A program made the translations under genes and the position numbers. Source: DASUPK01 sp963815045 (GTDB lineage Bacteria > Actinomycetota > Thermoleophilia > Solirubrobacterales > 70-9). Taken from it: a stretch of DNA of 64,000 nucleotides. Below are positions 33,028 to 40,923 of this stretch, piece after piece; within the stretch, counting starts at the first letter, position 1; every line of letters begins with the position of its first letter. The stretch is from the NCBI GenBank assembly GCA_963815045.1, contig CAWFET010000003.1, positions 434,001 through 498,000 of the forward strand, given 5' to 3'. Below the pieces are notes generated by a model. It made no database searches. It saw only the letters and a program-made list of their open reading frames with translations, and had not been told where the DNA came from.

Positions 33028-33405
33028 TCAAAGGGTGCGGCCGGCTGCCCGGTCTGGAATGAAGATGTGCTGCTCGTCGGCGCTCAGGTCTTCGATGGAG
33101 CGATTGCGATAGACGAACAACTGCTGGCCGTATCGCGTGAGCAGTGCCTCGATGTCTCGAAGGTGTTCCTCTGGAAAACGCCCACGGAACTGCGCCACAT
33201 AGAAGCGCCTGTTCCAGGTCTGCAGCATCACCGACAAGGCTTCCGCGACGGAGAATTGTGTGGTGTTGTGACGCGAGCGGTCTATGAGTTCGAGCGCAAC
33301 TCGATAGAAGAGATCGCGGGGCTCATTATCCGCGAAGAGCTCTCGCGCACGCTCAAGTTCGGCAGAGGTCGGCATCCTGGTCAATCTGGCAGATGCGCCA
33401 ATCAC
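33028..33405 (-). CDS. Hypothetical protein, element 2
   Basis: 125 residues from GTG 33405, which overlaps the stop of the zinc-ribbon gene (GTGA); an ATG at 33375 is the alternative start. The sequence is helical and charged, with ELERARELFADNEPRDLFYR, SVAEALSVMLQTWNRRFY and SIEDLSADEQHIF. No known domain is recognised. Coupling with the zinc-ribbon gene suggests that the pair works together. Confidence 0.65.
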   Translation of the reverse strand: MIGASARLTRMPTSAELERARELFADNEPRDLFYRVALELIDRSRHNTTQFSVAEALSVMLQTWNRRFYVAQFRGRFPEEHLRDIEALLTRYGQQLFVYRNRSIEDLSADEQHIFIPDRAAGRTL

Positions 33406-33689
33406 TCAATGTGCCGACGACAACCCTGACACTCACGAGCCAACCCCGCGAAGTGGGGGACGTGCCACCACCGGCCGTCGCTGAGGTTGTAGTAGTTCGA
33501 GACGGGCCTGCGTCGACGTCGCCGCCCACAGCGCACGCAGATCAACCCATCGCAGAGGCAGGTGGACCGGATCTCCTGGCCTTCGTACTCTCGGTACCAG
33601 CCAGCCGGCCATTCCTTCGTCACCCCGCGCACCTCCCCACACCTGCTGCAGACGCATAGCCCGGCGGGCAGCCTCGTTCCGTGCGTCAT
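33402..33689 (-). CDS. Cysteine-rich zinc-ribbon protein
   Basis: 95 residues with three cysteine clusters: CVCSRCG, CLCDGLICVRCGRRRRRR and CQGCRR. This spacing could hold two zinc ions, and the poly-arginine run suggests nucleic acid binding. It is the first gene of a two-gene minus-strand unit. The family is not recognised. Confidence 0.6.
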   Translation of the reverse strand: MTHGTRLPAGLCVCSRCGEVRGVTKEWPAGWYREYEGQEIRSTCLCDGLICVRCGRRRRRRPVSNYYNLSDGRWWHVPHFAGLARECQGCRRHIE

Positions 33690-34067
33690 AGGGCCGGCTC
33701 CCTCGACCGCTCTTGATAGACGACGGCGACGCTAGCGCCTTTGCGCTATTCCCTCAACCCGTCCTGCCGGGCAGCGAGCAAATCCGCCCCAGGGTTCCCG
33801 ATGGTTGCCGCCCGTGATCCGCTCGCGCAACTAGGCCAAGCGAACGCTGCTTTCCATGCAAAGCAGAACCGCTGCTTTTCGTCCAAAGCAGCGGTCTGCT
33901 CTATGCGCTTCGGCGACGAGCCTGGGCTTCTACGCGCTTGCGTTTGGCTCGCGGGCTAGCGTTGGCGACGGCTATCGCCAGACTAGGGATTGATCCCAGC
34001 TCGAGCTGTTGCGAAGTGACTCATTGCGCCAGGGAGTAAGCGCACCCGAAAACCGCCGGGAAAACGT
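33690..34067. other. Intergenic region with a paired-hairpin repeat
   Basis: 378 bp without a supported gene. Its main content is the repeat at 33847-33895. It also carries the promoter side of the zinc-ribbon unit and the 3' side of the amidohydrolase gene. Confidence 0.5.
33847..33895. repeat. Paired-hairpin repeat, copy 1 (complete)
   Basis: Hairpin A is CTGCTTT-CCATGC-AAAGCAG (33847-33866). Hairpin B is ACCGCTGCTTT-TCGTCC-AAAGCAGCGGT (33868-33895), a perfect 11-bp stem. The A and B loops (CCATGC, TCGTCC) are conserved in the other copies. Confidence 0.75.
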
Positions 34068-35228
34068 CTAGCTGGAAACGAGCTCAGCGGGCGCTGGGAC
34101 GCCCGGTGTTACAGCCAGCACGGTGGCCAGCAGCAGCGGCGCAAGGAGTGCCAGACGCTGTGTTGATGGCGCCACCAGCTCTTCCGGGCTGACGTTGGCG
34201 AAGGACCGGGCCTGAAAGGCGATCAGGTTTGCCATGGTGCGACAGAGCTCTGCCTGCGGCGCGTCGTCTGTGACCTGACAGGCGAGTGCGGCCAACGCCA
34301 CGAGCTCCTCGCCATCGGCGCCGACGATCATGCGGCCGAGGGCGACGGTGAGGTAGAGGTAGACGCGCTCGGTGATCATGTCGCTCGCCAGCCCCGAGGG
34401 TCCTGGCGCTGAGCCGAGATCGAGCGGGGTCTCGCCGGAGAGCAGCCGCTCGAGCTGGGCGCCGCAAACGCCGCGGATCTGCTCCGCCGAGAGACCCGCC
34501 TGCAGCGCGCAGCGAAGCGTCAGGATCGCATTGAGCGCCGGCGCCCCATATGGCACATCGCTCGCGAAGAGGATGCGGCTCGGCGACACGTACGAGAACA
34601 GGGTCATCAGATCGAGCGGGACCCACCACGAGGTGTCGATGAAGACGTTTGGGTGCTCGTCGAGGCGTCGCCAGATCCAGCTGAGGTCGGAGACAGCGGC
34701 GTGGGCGAGGATGACCTGCGCGTCGGGAAAGTCGGCCGCAAGCTCGAGGGTGTGCTGGCCCAGCGCCGGGATGCCGCGGCCAGCGTGAATCAGCACCGGC
34801 AGACGGTGCTCGTGGGCGAGGGCGAAGATCTCGCGCGACTCCGCTCCGTCGAGGGGGAAGGCGTCCGAGCGAGGATGAAGCTTGATGCCGTGCGCGCCCT
34901 GCTCGATGCAGCGGGTGGCCTCGGCGACCGCGCCGTCATTGGGATTAAGCCGGCAGAACGGGATCAGCCGCCCCTCGGAGCCGGCCGCCTCGGAGAGAAT
35001 CAGGTCGTTCGCCTCGCGATAGCCATCGGGCTCGTGCATCGGAAAGACCACGCCCTTCGCGCCGAGCGGAGCCAGGATCGCGAGCAGCTGCTCTCCCGAG
35101 AGGCGAGCCCCATCGGGATCGTTGAAGCCGATGTGGGTGTGGGCGTCGAAGAGCGTCAGGCCGGGTAGGTCCGCGAGCAGCGGATCGAGCCACGACTGGA
35201 GCAGCGCTGTGCTGGTCGGATCGGACAA
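34068..35228 (-). CDS. Amidohydrolase-superfamily (TatD / amidohydrolase 2-like) hydrolase
   Basis: A 386-residue protein. The metal-binding LFDAHTHIG (His30, His32) near the N-terminus, HGIKLHPRSD, PVLIHAGRG, ILAHAAVSD and FASDVPYG follow the order of metal and catalytic residues in amidohydrolase TIM barrels. The C-terminal ~110 residues form a helical, hydrophobic extension not typical of the core. The substrate is unknown. It is divergent from the SnoaL-like gene with a 51-bp gap, so the two may be co-regulated. Confidence 0.82.
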   Translation of the reverse strand: MSDPTSTALLQSWLDPLLADLPGLTLFDAHTHIGFNDPDGARLSGEQLLAILAPLGAKGVVFPMHEPDGYREANDLILSEAAGSEGRLIPFCRLNPNDGAVAEATRCIEQGAHGIKLHPRSDAFPLDGAESREIFALAHEHRLPVLIHAGRGIPALGQHTLELAADFPDAQVILAHAAVSDLSWIWRRLDEHPNVFIDTSWWVPLDLMTLFSYVSPSRILFASDVPYGAPALNAILTLRCALQAGLSAEQIRGVCGAQLERLLSGETPLDLGSAPGPSGLASDMITERVYLYLTVALGRMIVGADGEELVALAALACQVTDDAPQAELCRTMANLIAFQARSFANVSPEELVAPSTQRLALLAPLLLATVLAVTPGVPAPAELVSS

Positions 35229-35279
35229 GAGTCCAGTTTATTCCTGTGCTGATCGTCAGCGTCGGACTACGATTGACCC

Positions 35280-35741
35280 GTGGCAGATGACTACGACGCC
35301 TTCGAGGAAGCGCGCCCGGTGGTTGAGCGCCTGCTCCAGCTCAGCCAAGAAGCCTCGGACCTTGACCCGGTGCGGGATGCCGAGCGCGTGCAAAGCATGG
35401 TCGAGGAGGCGACCGGTCTCTACTCTGCGGATGTGGAGCTGGTCACGCGTGACGGCATCCTGCGCGGCCCCGAACGTCTCATCTCGGACTGGAAAATCCA
35501 GACCAGGGACTTCCGCTGGCGGTTCGACTCGGTCCGGTTCCTCGACGCCGGTGACGGCACGGTGGTGGCCTTCCACAAGTTCGTGCGAAACGCCCGCGAG
35601 GGCGACGATTATCTGGTCAGCTGGTCGGCGACGGTGTTTCGCGTTAGGGACGGCAAGATCGTCTTCTTCGAGGGCTACCCCGATGCAAACAAGGCGACGC
35701 GAGACCTTGGTCTCGACCCGTCCCTGGCGCGAGAGGCCTGA
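35280..35741 (+). CDS. SnoaL/NTF2-like protein
   Basis: 153 residues from GTG 35280. The pattern of an N-terminal helix, VEEATGLYSADVELVTRDG, an SDWKIQTRDFRWRFDSVRF strand pair and the ending GKIVFFEGYPDANKA fits the cone-shaped NTF2 fold used by SnoaL-type cyclases, isomerases and many stress proteins. The exact role is unknown. A paired-hairpin repeat follows 12 bp after the stop. Confidence 0.75.
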   Translation: MADDYDAFEEARPVVERLLQLSQEASDLDPVRDAERVQSMVEEATGLYSADVELVTRDGILRGPERLISDWKIQTRDFRWRFDSVRFLDAGDGTVVAFHKFVRNAREGDDYLVSWSATVFRVRDGKIVFFEGYPDANKATRDLGLDPSLAREA

Positions 35742-36105
35742 GTCTCACTAGAGCTGCTTTCCATGCAAAGCAGATAGCCGCTTCTCGTCCAAAGCAGCGG
35801 TTTCAGACGGTGCCGTTATTCGGCCCCCAGCGTCCTGCTTTCACGCGGAGGGAGTCGCTTCGAACGACTTGCCGCCAACGACTGTTGCGAGGAAAGCGGG
35901 GAAGCCGGCCCGATAGACGTCCGGCCATGCCAGACATGGTGAGCCGCGTACCCGTTCCGGCTTCCCATTCAGCAGGCTACCGACTAGTTGGTTCCGAATC
36001 TCACGCAGCTTCGTTGGGCCGAAACAAAGCGCTCTCTGCTGACGAGCGGACCCATCGCAGAGTAGGTAGCCAGCACGGAGTTCAGGTCGCCCGCGATGGC
36101 CGAGA
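35742..36105. other. Intergenic region with repeat copy 2
   Basis: 364 bp. Besides the repeat at 35754, GGGAAGCCGG (35898-35907) and CCGGCTTCCC (35957-35966) form a 10-bp inverted repeat around 49 bp. No gene is supported. Confidence 0.45.
35754..35801. repeat. Paired-hairpin repeat, copy 2
   Basis: Hairpin A is identical to copy 1 (CTGCTTT-CCATGC-AAAGCAG, 35754-35773). Hairpin B has lost three bases on the left arm (CCGCTTC-TCGTCC-AAAGCAGCGG). Confidence 0.75.
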
Positions 36106-36525
36106 ATGTGGGCCGTGGAAGGTCAGAAGATTCACGCCGAGGACGAGGCGAGGATGCGCGAGCCGATCTCCGATGGGCTGGGCACCTTGCGCGCCGACAT
36201 CTCCACTGCGATCGTCGGCCTCTACAAGAGCCACTACGGCAAGGGCCCGACCCATTGCCGCACCTACCTGGAGCCGGATCTCGTCACGGTGATCCTGGGC
36301 GAGGGCTACACGGTGGCCGAGCGGACGCTGTTCGAGGCCGGCAAGTGGTACGAGGTCCGCCAGGCCCGGCTGATCTGGCAGGACAGCATGCACGAGCGCT
36401 TCGTCAAGACGATCGAGGAGCTCACGCAGCGCAAGGTCAAGGCCTTTATGAGCGCTAATCGCCAGGAGCCGGATTACGCCGTGGAGCTCTTCGTGCTCGA
36501 GCCGCCGGACGCCGAGGCGGCCTAG
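36106..36525 (+). CDS. DUF2294-type protein
   Basis: A 139-residue protein. The core STAIVGLYKSHYGKGPTHCR and VILGEGYTVAERTLFEAGKW match the DUF2294 family as I know it, followed by the helical block QDSMHERFVKTIEELTQRKV. The biochemical role of the family is not established. Start codon uncertain: ATG 36106 or GTG 36115. It stands alone on the plus strand. Confidence 0.7.
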   Translation: MWAVEGQKIHAEDEARMREPISDGLGTLRADISTAIVGLYKSHYGKGPTHCRTYLEPDLVTVILGEGYTVAERTLFEAGKWYEVRQARLIWQDSMHERFVKTIEELTQRKVKAFMSANRQEPDYAVELFVLEPPDAEAA

Positions 36526-36797
36526 CCTCGAATACCGCTTCGGAAAGCGCGCCGCCTTTGGACGGAACGAGCGTCTTACACGGCGCCGGTCAGTCGCGTC
36601 TTTAATCGGACCTGGTATCAACCAGGACGAGTGGTCTGAGGACTGCCTGCCCAGACACCCGCCTATCGAACGAGAGCGGTTCGCAGGTCGCCTGTCCCGA
36701 CACCCCCAGCGCCCCTCCTCGAATAGGACAGTCGCGCGGCTTAACCGGCTCGCGGCTCGGACTTGGACCTCTGAGTGGTCCGAGGAAGGTGGATCAG

Positions 36798-37028
36798 ATG
36801 GATCTTCTTGCCTGCCCGTCGTGTGGCCAGCGGTTTGCCGTGCATGACGCCGGGGCCCTCGGAGGCTGGCGTTGCAGCAATTGCGACAACGAGTTGAACG
36901 TCGTCGCCCGCAATGCCTTCCGGTTCAGCTACCTGCGCTCCCCGGCGCCGTCCGAATACCACCTGCGCCCGCTGCGCAATGAGGCGGACGAGGGAGCCAA
37001 CCGATTCGAAGCTAGCTCCCATGCATGA
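36798..37028 (+). CDS. Small zinc-ribbon protein
   Basis: 76 residues from ATG 36798, chosen because AGGAAGG lies about 8 nt upstream. LLACPSCGQRF and WRCSNCDNEL provide two CxxC knuckles, a classic zinc ribbon. The C-terminal half is basic and lacks further motifs. It overlaps the next gene by ATGCATGA, so the two are coupled. Confidence 0.6.
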   Translation: MDLLACPSCGQRFAVHDAGALGGWRCSNCDNELNVVARNAFRFSYLRSPAPSEYHLRPLRNEADEGANRFEASSHA

Positions 37029-37305
37029 GAACGGACATCCCGCAAACGCACAGCTCTATCGACTCCACCTCGCCCCAACTGTCGTCAAGCTACCCCGAAG
37101 GCGGAACTCGGAGCCGGCCAACCGGATCCTGAGAGAGTTGGCCGAGTTCTTCCCGGTCACCCTGCGAGGCTCGTCGGTGCAGATCGCGGTGGACCGCGGT
37201 CGGGCCGCGGATGCGGCGCTTCGCATCGCGACGATACTCGACGACATCGACAAGGGATGGGAACAGCAATTCCACCTGCCAGAGCTTGCTGCACCGAAGC
37301 TCTAG
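37021..37305 (+). CDS. Hypothetical 94-residue protein
   Basis: Starts at ATG 37021 inside the end of the zinc-ribbon gene. It contains RILRELAEFFPVTLRGSSVQ and AADAALRIATILDDIDKGWE, an alpha/beta pattern with no known signature. Coupled expression with the zinc-ribbon protein suggests a shared role. Followed by repeat copy 3. Confidence 0.55.
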   Translation: MHENGHPANAQLYRLHLAPTVVKLPRRRNSEPANRILRELAEFFPVTLRGSSVQIAVDRGRAADAALRIATILDDIDKGWEQQFHLPELAAPKL

Positions 37306-37474
37306 CGCAAACCGGCCTCAGGGCTCCGCATTTTTCCTCGCGTGGATGGGGAGGTCATACCCGCAACCCCACGGCGCAGTGCGAAAGTGCCGCTCTCAAC
37401 GACCACGGGCAGCGGGATGGCTTGCCACTGTCGCTGCTCGGTTGCGCCAAACGCAGGCGCTTAGCTTGAAAGCG

Positions 37475-37519
37475 CTCCTTTCCATGCAAAGCGGATAGCC
37501 GCTTCTAGTGCAACAGCGG
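37475..37519. repeat. Paired-hairpin repeat, copy 3 (diverged)
   Basis: CTCCTTT-CCATGC-AAAGCGG followed by ATAGCCGCTTC and GCAACAGCGG. The A-loop CCATGC is kept; both stems carry substitutions. Confidence 0.6.
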
Positions 37520-37581
37520 CGCATCCCCCCTACTCCTCTATCGCGGCTCCGCTGATAGGCACTGTTGACACCGGGAAGCGC

Positions 37582-38454
37582 TCATAGCTTCTTCTTCAGC
37601 TTCACTGTCACGGATTGAGCCCCGGGGTCGCCGTTCGCCGGCGTGTAGGTGATCGTCACGTTGAGTTTCACCTTGCCGGTCTGGTTGAGCGTCTTCCGCT
37701 TCTTTCCCTTGGCCTTGATCAAGAGTTGCGCCGACCCGGCGCTCACTGACTTGCTGATCACGGCACGCGCTGCGGAGGAGGCCTGGACGCCATTGCCCGA
37801 GGCTGTTAGGTCGCCTGGGTTCGGGACGCTGATGTTGAGCGTCGCAGTGCCCTTTTTCTTGTTGGGGGTGGTGGCGCCGACGGTGAGAGAGTTGCTGGGA
37901 TTGAGGACTGCCGTGATGTTCAGGAGCCTGCTGTCGTCCTGGGCTAGGAACAGTGCCGAAGCGCCGTCATCGAGGTTGCCGGGGTTGTAGAGGACGGCGT
38001 TGCCTGCGGAGGTGAAGAAGCATCCGGAGCCATTTGTGTCGCTGTAGAGGCCCAGCACGTCCCCCGACTTCACCGAGACGTTCGCCGGGAAGGTGTTCCC
38101 GGCCGTTCCACCCGGCGTCAGGGTCTGTGGACCGGAGTGGCCGACGACCTGATAGCTCGACGGGTCCCCGACCTTGCGGAAGACCTTCATCGTCAGCTGC
38201 TGGCCGCCGGCCAAGCTCGCGTTGGTCGTCCATGAGGTGATCGTCCCAGTCTCAGAAGCGACGTAGGAGTTGCCCGAGGTCACGGCGGGCTGGAGACGGT
38301 CGAAGTTGACTCCGCAGGCCATGCTGGTCCCGCCAGGGTCGAGCTGTCCCAGCGTCACCGCGGCTTCGGCTGGCGAGGCGCTTGCGGCCAGAACCAGCCC
38401 GGTGCCGAGGAGCACCGCCCAACACCTCAGTCGCCTCGCACGGATAGCCGGCAC
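37582..38454 (-). CDS. Secreted beta-rich protein with basic C-terminus, paralog 1
   Basis: 290 residues. An Arg-rich start followed by VLLGTGLVLAASASPAEAA is a clear signal peptide. The mature part has beta-type segments (GTITSWTTNASLAGG, GPQTLTPGGTAGNTFP, SVKSGDVLGLY), a C-terminal Ig-like region and a lysine-rich end (TVKLKKKL). The protein at 38591 shares the same block order. Such proteins are common in Thermoleophilia and have no known function. Confidence 0.75.
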   Translation of the reverse strand: MPAIRARRLRCWAVLLGTGLVLAASASPAEAAVTLGQLDPGGTSMACGVNFDRLQPAVTSGNSYVASETGTITSWTTNASLAGGQQLTMKVFRKVGDPSSYQVVGHSGPQTLTPGGTAGNTFPANVSVKSGDVLGLYSDTNGSGCFFTSAGNAVLYNPGNLDDGASALFLAQDDSRLLNITAVLNPSNSLTVGATTPNKKKGTATLNISVPNPGDLTASGNGVQASSAARAVISKSVSAGSAQLLIKAKGKKRKTLNQTGKVKLNVTITYTPANGDPGAQSVTVKLKKKL

Positions 38455-38520
38455 TCCCGGAGCGTATTTCGCGGACTAGTTCCGAGTCAACCGCCCGCGA
38501 GAGGTGCGCGCGGTCTAGTG

Positions 38521-38540
38521 CTGCTTTTCGTCCAAAGCGG
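38521..38540. repeat. Hairpin repeat, copy 4 (B half only)
   Basis: CTGCTTT-TCGTCC-AAAGCGG, matching hairpin B of copy 1, between the two secreted-protein genes. Confidence 0.65.
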
Positions 38541-38590
38541 TAGTCCGACGGACTGGCCGCCGGGTGGTCAACCGCCAGGTGCCCGGCCGA

Positions 38591-39265
38591 CTACTTCTTC
38601 TTTTTCTTGCAGCTCTTCTTCGCGGCGCTCGCCGAGCGCTTGTGCTTCTTCTTGCACTTCTTCTTCGTCGTGCCGGGGTTCGTCGGCGGCGTGACCGGGT
38701 CCGGGAACTGGACGTCCGCGTTCAGCGCGAGTTCGGGGTTGAGCGGTGCGTCCGTGCCGGTGCCCGACATCGAGCCGTCAGGGACTGGTGGAAACCAGGT
38801 GTGCGCCTTGGATCCGGTCACTTGGGCTGCGGCAACATCTCTGGGCGAGCCGGGAGAATCGACGCCGATCAGATCCCCCGCCTGGATGGGAAGGTTTGCG
38901 GTGAACGTCTGTGGACCCGCACTCGTCACGTTCGCAGCACTCGTGCCCGCCCCGATGAACTGGCCGCCACTGGGTCGCAGGACGCGCAGGGCGTAAGTGC
39001 CCGTGCCCACGGCTCCCGCGGTGGTTACCCGCCATCGGATGATCGTCCCGTTCACGGGCGAGGTGAGGTTCGCCCCCGGCTCTCCCAACGCGACATTCGC
39101 CATGGTGCAGGCGCCGCCGCAGGCGACCGAACCGTTGAAATCGGCCGTCAGGGGACTCCCGACGGTGACCGTCGCCGCCTTCGCAGCGGTAGCCAAAAGA
39201 CAGGAGGCGGCGGCAACCGCGATCAGCGAAGCAATGACCCGCCTGTGGGTTCTCCCTGCCAGCAT
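38591..39265 (-). CDS. Secreted beta-rich protein with Lys-rich tail, paralog 2
   Basis: 224 residues from ATG 39265, where a signal peptide begins (RRVIASLIAVAAASCLLATA). Segments GTIIRWRVTTAG, GPQTFTANLPIQAGDLIGVD and the general layout match paralog 1 at 37582. The C-terminus is strongly basic (KKKCKKKHKR... KKKKK). A longer upstream frame exists but lacks coding character. Wall or polymer binding through the basic tail is a guess. Confidence 0.75.
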   Translation of the reverse strand: MLAGRTHRRVIASLIAVAAASCLLATAAKAATVTVGSPLTADFNGSVACGGACTMANVALGEPGANLTSPVNGTIIRWRVTTAGAVGTGTYALRVLRPSGGQFIGAGTSAANVTSAGPQTFTANLPIQAGDLIGVDSPGSPRDVAAAQVTGSKAHTWFPPVPDGSMSGTGTDAPLNPELALNADVQFPDPVTPPTNPGTTKKKCKKKHKRSASAAKKSCKKKKK

Positions 39266-39314
39266 CAGTGGGCGCACGCTATTTCGCACGCACCAGCTGG
39301 CGCAACCGTAAAAA

Positions 39315-39449
39315 CTACGACTGGTTGAAGAACCCGCCCTCGAGCAGGTGGGCCTTCTCCTCGGCGTATCCCTCCAGGACCCTCTCCATGTCGCCTCGAT
39401 TGAGGGCCTCGACGCCCTCCAGAAAGTCGTCCACGTTCTCCTGCGACAT
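39315..39449 (-). pseudogene. Truncated SnoaL-like gene
   Basis: A 44-residue frame beginning MSQENVDDFLEGVEALNRGD, the usual N-terminus of SnoaL-like NTF2-fold proteins, stops after HLLEGGFFNQS. About two thirds of a normal domain is absent. It lies near the right end of element 2. Confidence 0.5.
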
Positions 39450-39485
39450 CTTCCACGCAGTATCTCGCGGGTTGACGCGAAGCCG

Positions 39486-39504
39486 CCGCTTTCCATGCAA
39501 AGCA
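39486..39504. repeat. Hairpin repeat, copy 5 (A half only)
   Basis: CGCTTT-CCATGC-AAAGCA, the A-type loop with a shortened stem. Confidence 0.55.
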
Positions 39505-39650
39505 ACAGTGTGCAGGCGCGAGCCCCCCGACCTCGATGAGGGCAACAAAAGGGCAACAGACGGGACGGAATCACGCCGAACCCAGACGAACTCGAGTCTC
39601 GCTATAGAGCCGAATTCTGAGCCCAGACGAGCTCCACCGAACTCCCGCTC

Positions 39651-39698
39651 CGGTCTACGAAACCGAAGGTCACAGGTTCGAATCCTGTCGGGCGCGCT
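39651..39698 (+). repeat. Attachment-site repeat copy 3 (tRNA-Arg 3' half)
   Basis: A 48-bp match to 9062-9109. It is the right boundary of element 2; the backbone resumes 10 bp later with the glycosidase gene. A GGGCAAC-rich block about 100 bp to the left resembles that before copy 2. Confidence 0.9.
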
Positions 39699-39708
39699 GT
39701 TTGATGCC

Positions 39709-40923
39709 CTACTGGAAGGGGACGGTGACCGGACCGGCCTGGCGCCGGTAGACCGCGAAGAAGTCGCGGTCGTCGGGGCTGAGGTAGCGGCCGTCGGGTT
39801 GGTTCGAGGGGCCGACCTGCGTCGGGCGGAGGCCATGGTGGTGGGCATAGGTGATCAGCGTGTGCCAGTCGGCATTGATGTCGAACTGCATCGCCCGAAC
39901 AGCGCCGGCGCGCTGCAGGATTCGGGCAAGCGTGGTCACGGTCATGTCGTTTGCGGCCGCGAAGATCAGGTTGCCGCGGCGGTCGATGCCGACCCCGGTG
40001 CGCCAGACGCGGATAGCGTTGCCGACCGTGAAGCCCCACTGCGTGCTGTCGTTCAGGTTGGGGTTGAGGCGCCCGTGCCAGATGATGGGCGGCAGGCTCT
40101 GGCGCGACCAGGCAACGTCCGGCCCGGCGTTCGGGCCGCCGTTCCAGATCTTGATCGCGACTCGGCCATTGCGGTAGCCGAGGAGCGTGGCGTTGCCCTT
40201 CGCCAGCGGCTCGTTGATTCGCCCGTTGTCGGTGGAGCCGTTGTTCACGTCTCGGTAGATGAAACCGGCGTTGAAGGTCGCGAGCAGCCGCCTTCGCTGA
40301 GCCTCCGGGACCATCGCCGGCCCGCGCACGGCTGCGCTCGGCGGCTCGTAGCGCCCTGGATAGAAGGCAAGAGCAGTGCGCGTATGGTCGAACCAGGCGA
40401 GGTAGGCGACGTTCCGCGGATAGTCGGTCTCGGGGCGGAAGGTCGTCACCAGCACCGGGGGGCCGCCCTTGACCGGCGGGCCGGTCGGCTTCCAGATCCC
40501 CTCGCCCGCCAGCGGGTGCCTGAAGACCGTCTTCACCCGTGGAGGCCAGGCGGCTGTCTTCCCAGGGGTCTTCCCGGCCTGCCCGGTCGCCGGCAGGCTG
40601 GTCAGCTGCGGGCCACCCTTCGACGGCGCGTTCCAGCTGTAGTAGACGTGCTCGATCTGATCGACCACCTGATTGCCGAAGGGGACGTCGGCCCTCACCC
40701 ATTCAACGCTGCGCGCGAAGAACGGCATGTTCGACGGCCGGAGCATCCAGCGTGCATACGAATAGATCGCCGGCGCGAGCAGCACGAGGACGACGGCGAC
40801 CAGGATGATTCTCCGGCGTCGCCGCCGCTGCGCGGCGTCGATCTCGCGTCTGCGCTCCCGGCGGAGCGCATCCGGGGGGCCACTCAATGCAGGACCGGCG
40901 CCAGACCGCCGTAGACCGGCCAT
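39709..40923 (-). CDS. Phosphodiester glycosidase-family (NAGPA domain) membrane-anchored protein
   Basis: 404 residues. A basic cytosolic N-terminus is followed by one membrane helix (IILVAVVLVLLAPAIYSYA, about residues 39-57) and a large outer domain. LLATFNAGFIYRD, GIDRRGNLIFAA and MQFDINADWHTLITY match the phosphodiester glycosidase (DUF2233/NAGPA-like) fold, where an N/D-rich pocket cleaves sugar-phosphate diesters. Wall or exopolysaccharide processing is plausible. Its stop is 10 bp from the att boundary, so it is the original chromosomal neighbour of tRNA-Arg. Confidence 0.82.
   Translation of the reverse strand: MAGLRRSGAGPALSGPPDALRRERRREIDAAQRRRRRRIILVAVVLVLLAPAIYSYARWMLRPSNMPFFARSVEWVRADVPFGNQVVDQIEHVYYSWNAPSKGGPQLTSLPATGQAGKTPGKTAAWPPRVKTVFRHPLAGEGIWKPTGPPVKGGPPVLVTTFRPETDYPRNVAYLAWFDHTRTALAFYPGRYEPPSAAVRGPAMVPEAQRRRLLATFNAGFIYRDVNNGSTDNGRINEPLAKGNATLLGYRNGRVAIKIWNGGPNAGPDVAWSRQSLPPIIWHGRLNPNLNDSTQWGFTVGNAIRVWRTGVGIDRRGNLIFAAANDMTVTTLARILQRAGAVRAMQFDINADWHTLITYAHHHGLRPTQVGPSNQPDGRYLSPDDRDFFAVYRRQAGPVTVPFQ

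Larger units (their letters stand above)
32948..39698. mobile_element. tRNA-Arg element 2
   Basis: About 6.7 kb between att copies 2 and 3, in tandem with island 1. It contains small zinc-ribbon and hypothetical genes, an amidohydrolase, a SnoaL-like gene and two secreted proteins, plus a private family of hairpin repeats. No integrase was found. Order of events inferred: this element integrated first, then island 1 entered at the restored tRNA. Confidence 0.65.

Noticed and set aside
33847..39504. Integron attC interpretation of the hairpin repeats
   Set aside because: No GTTRRRY/RYYYAAC core sites and no integron integrase; genes also lie in both orientations.
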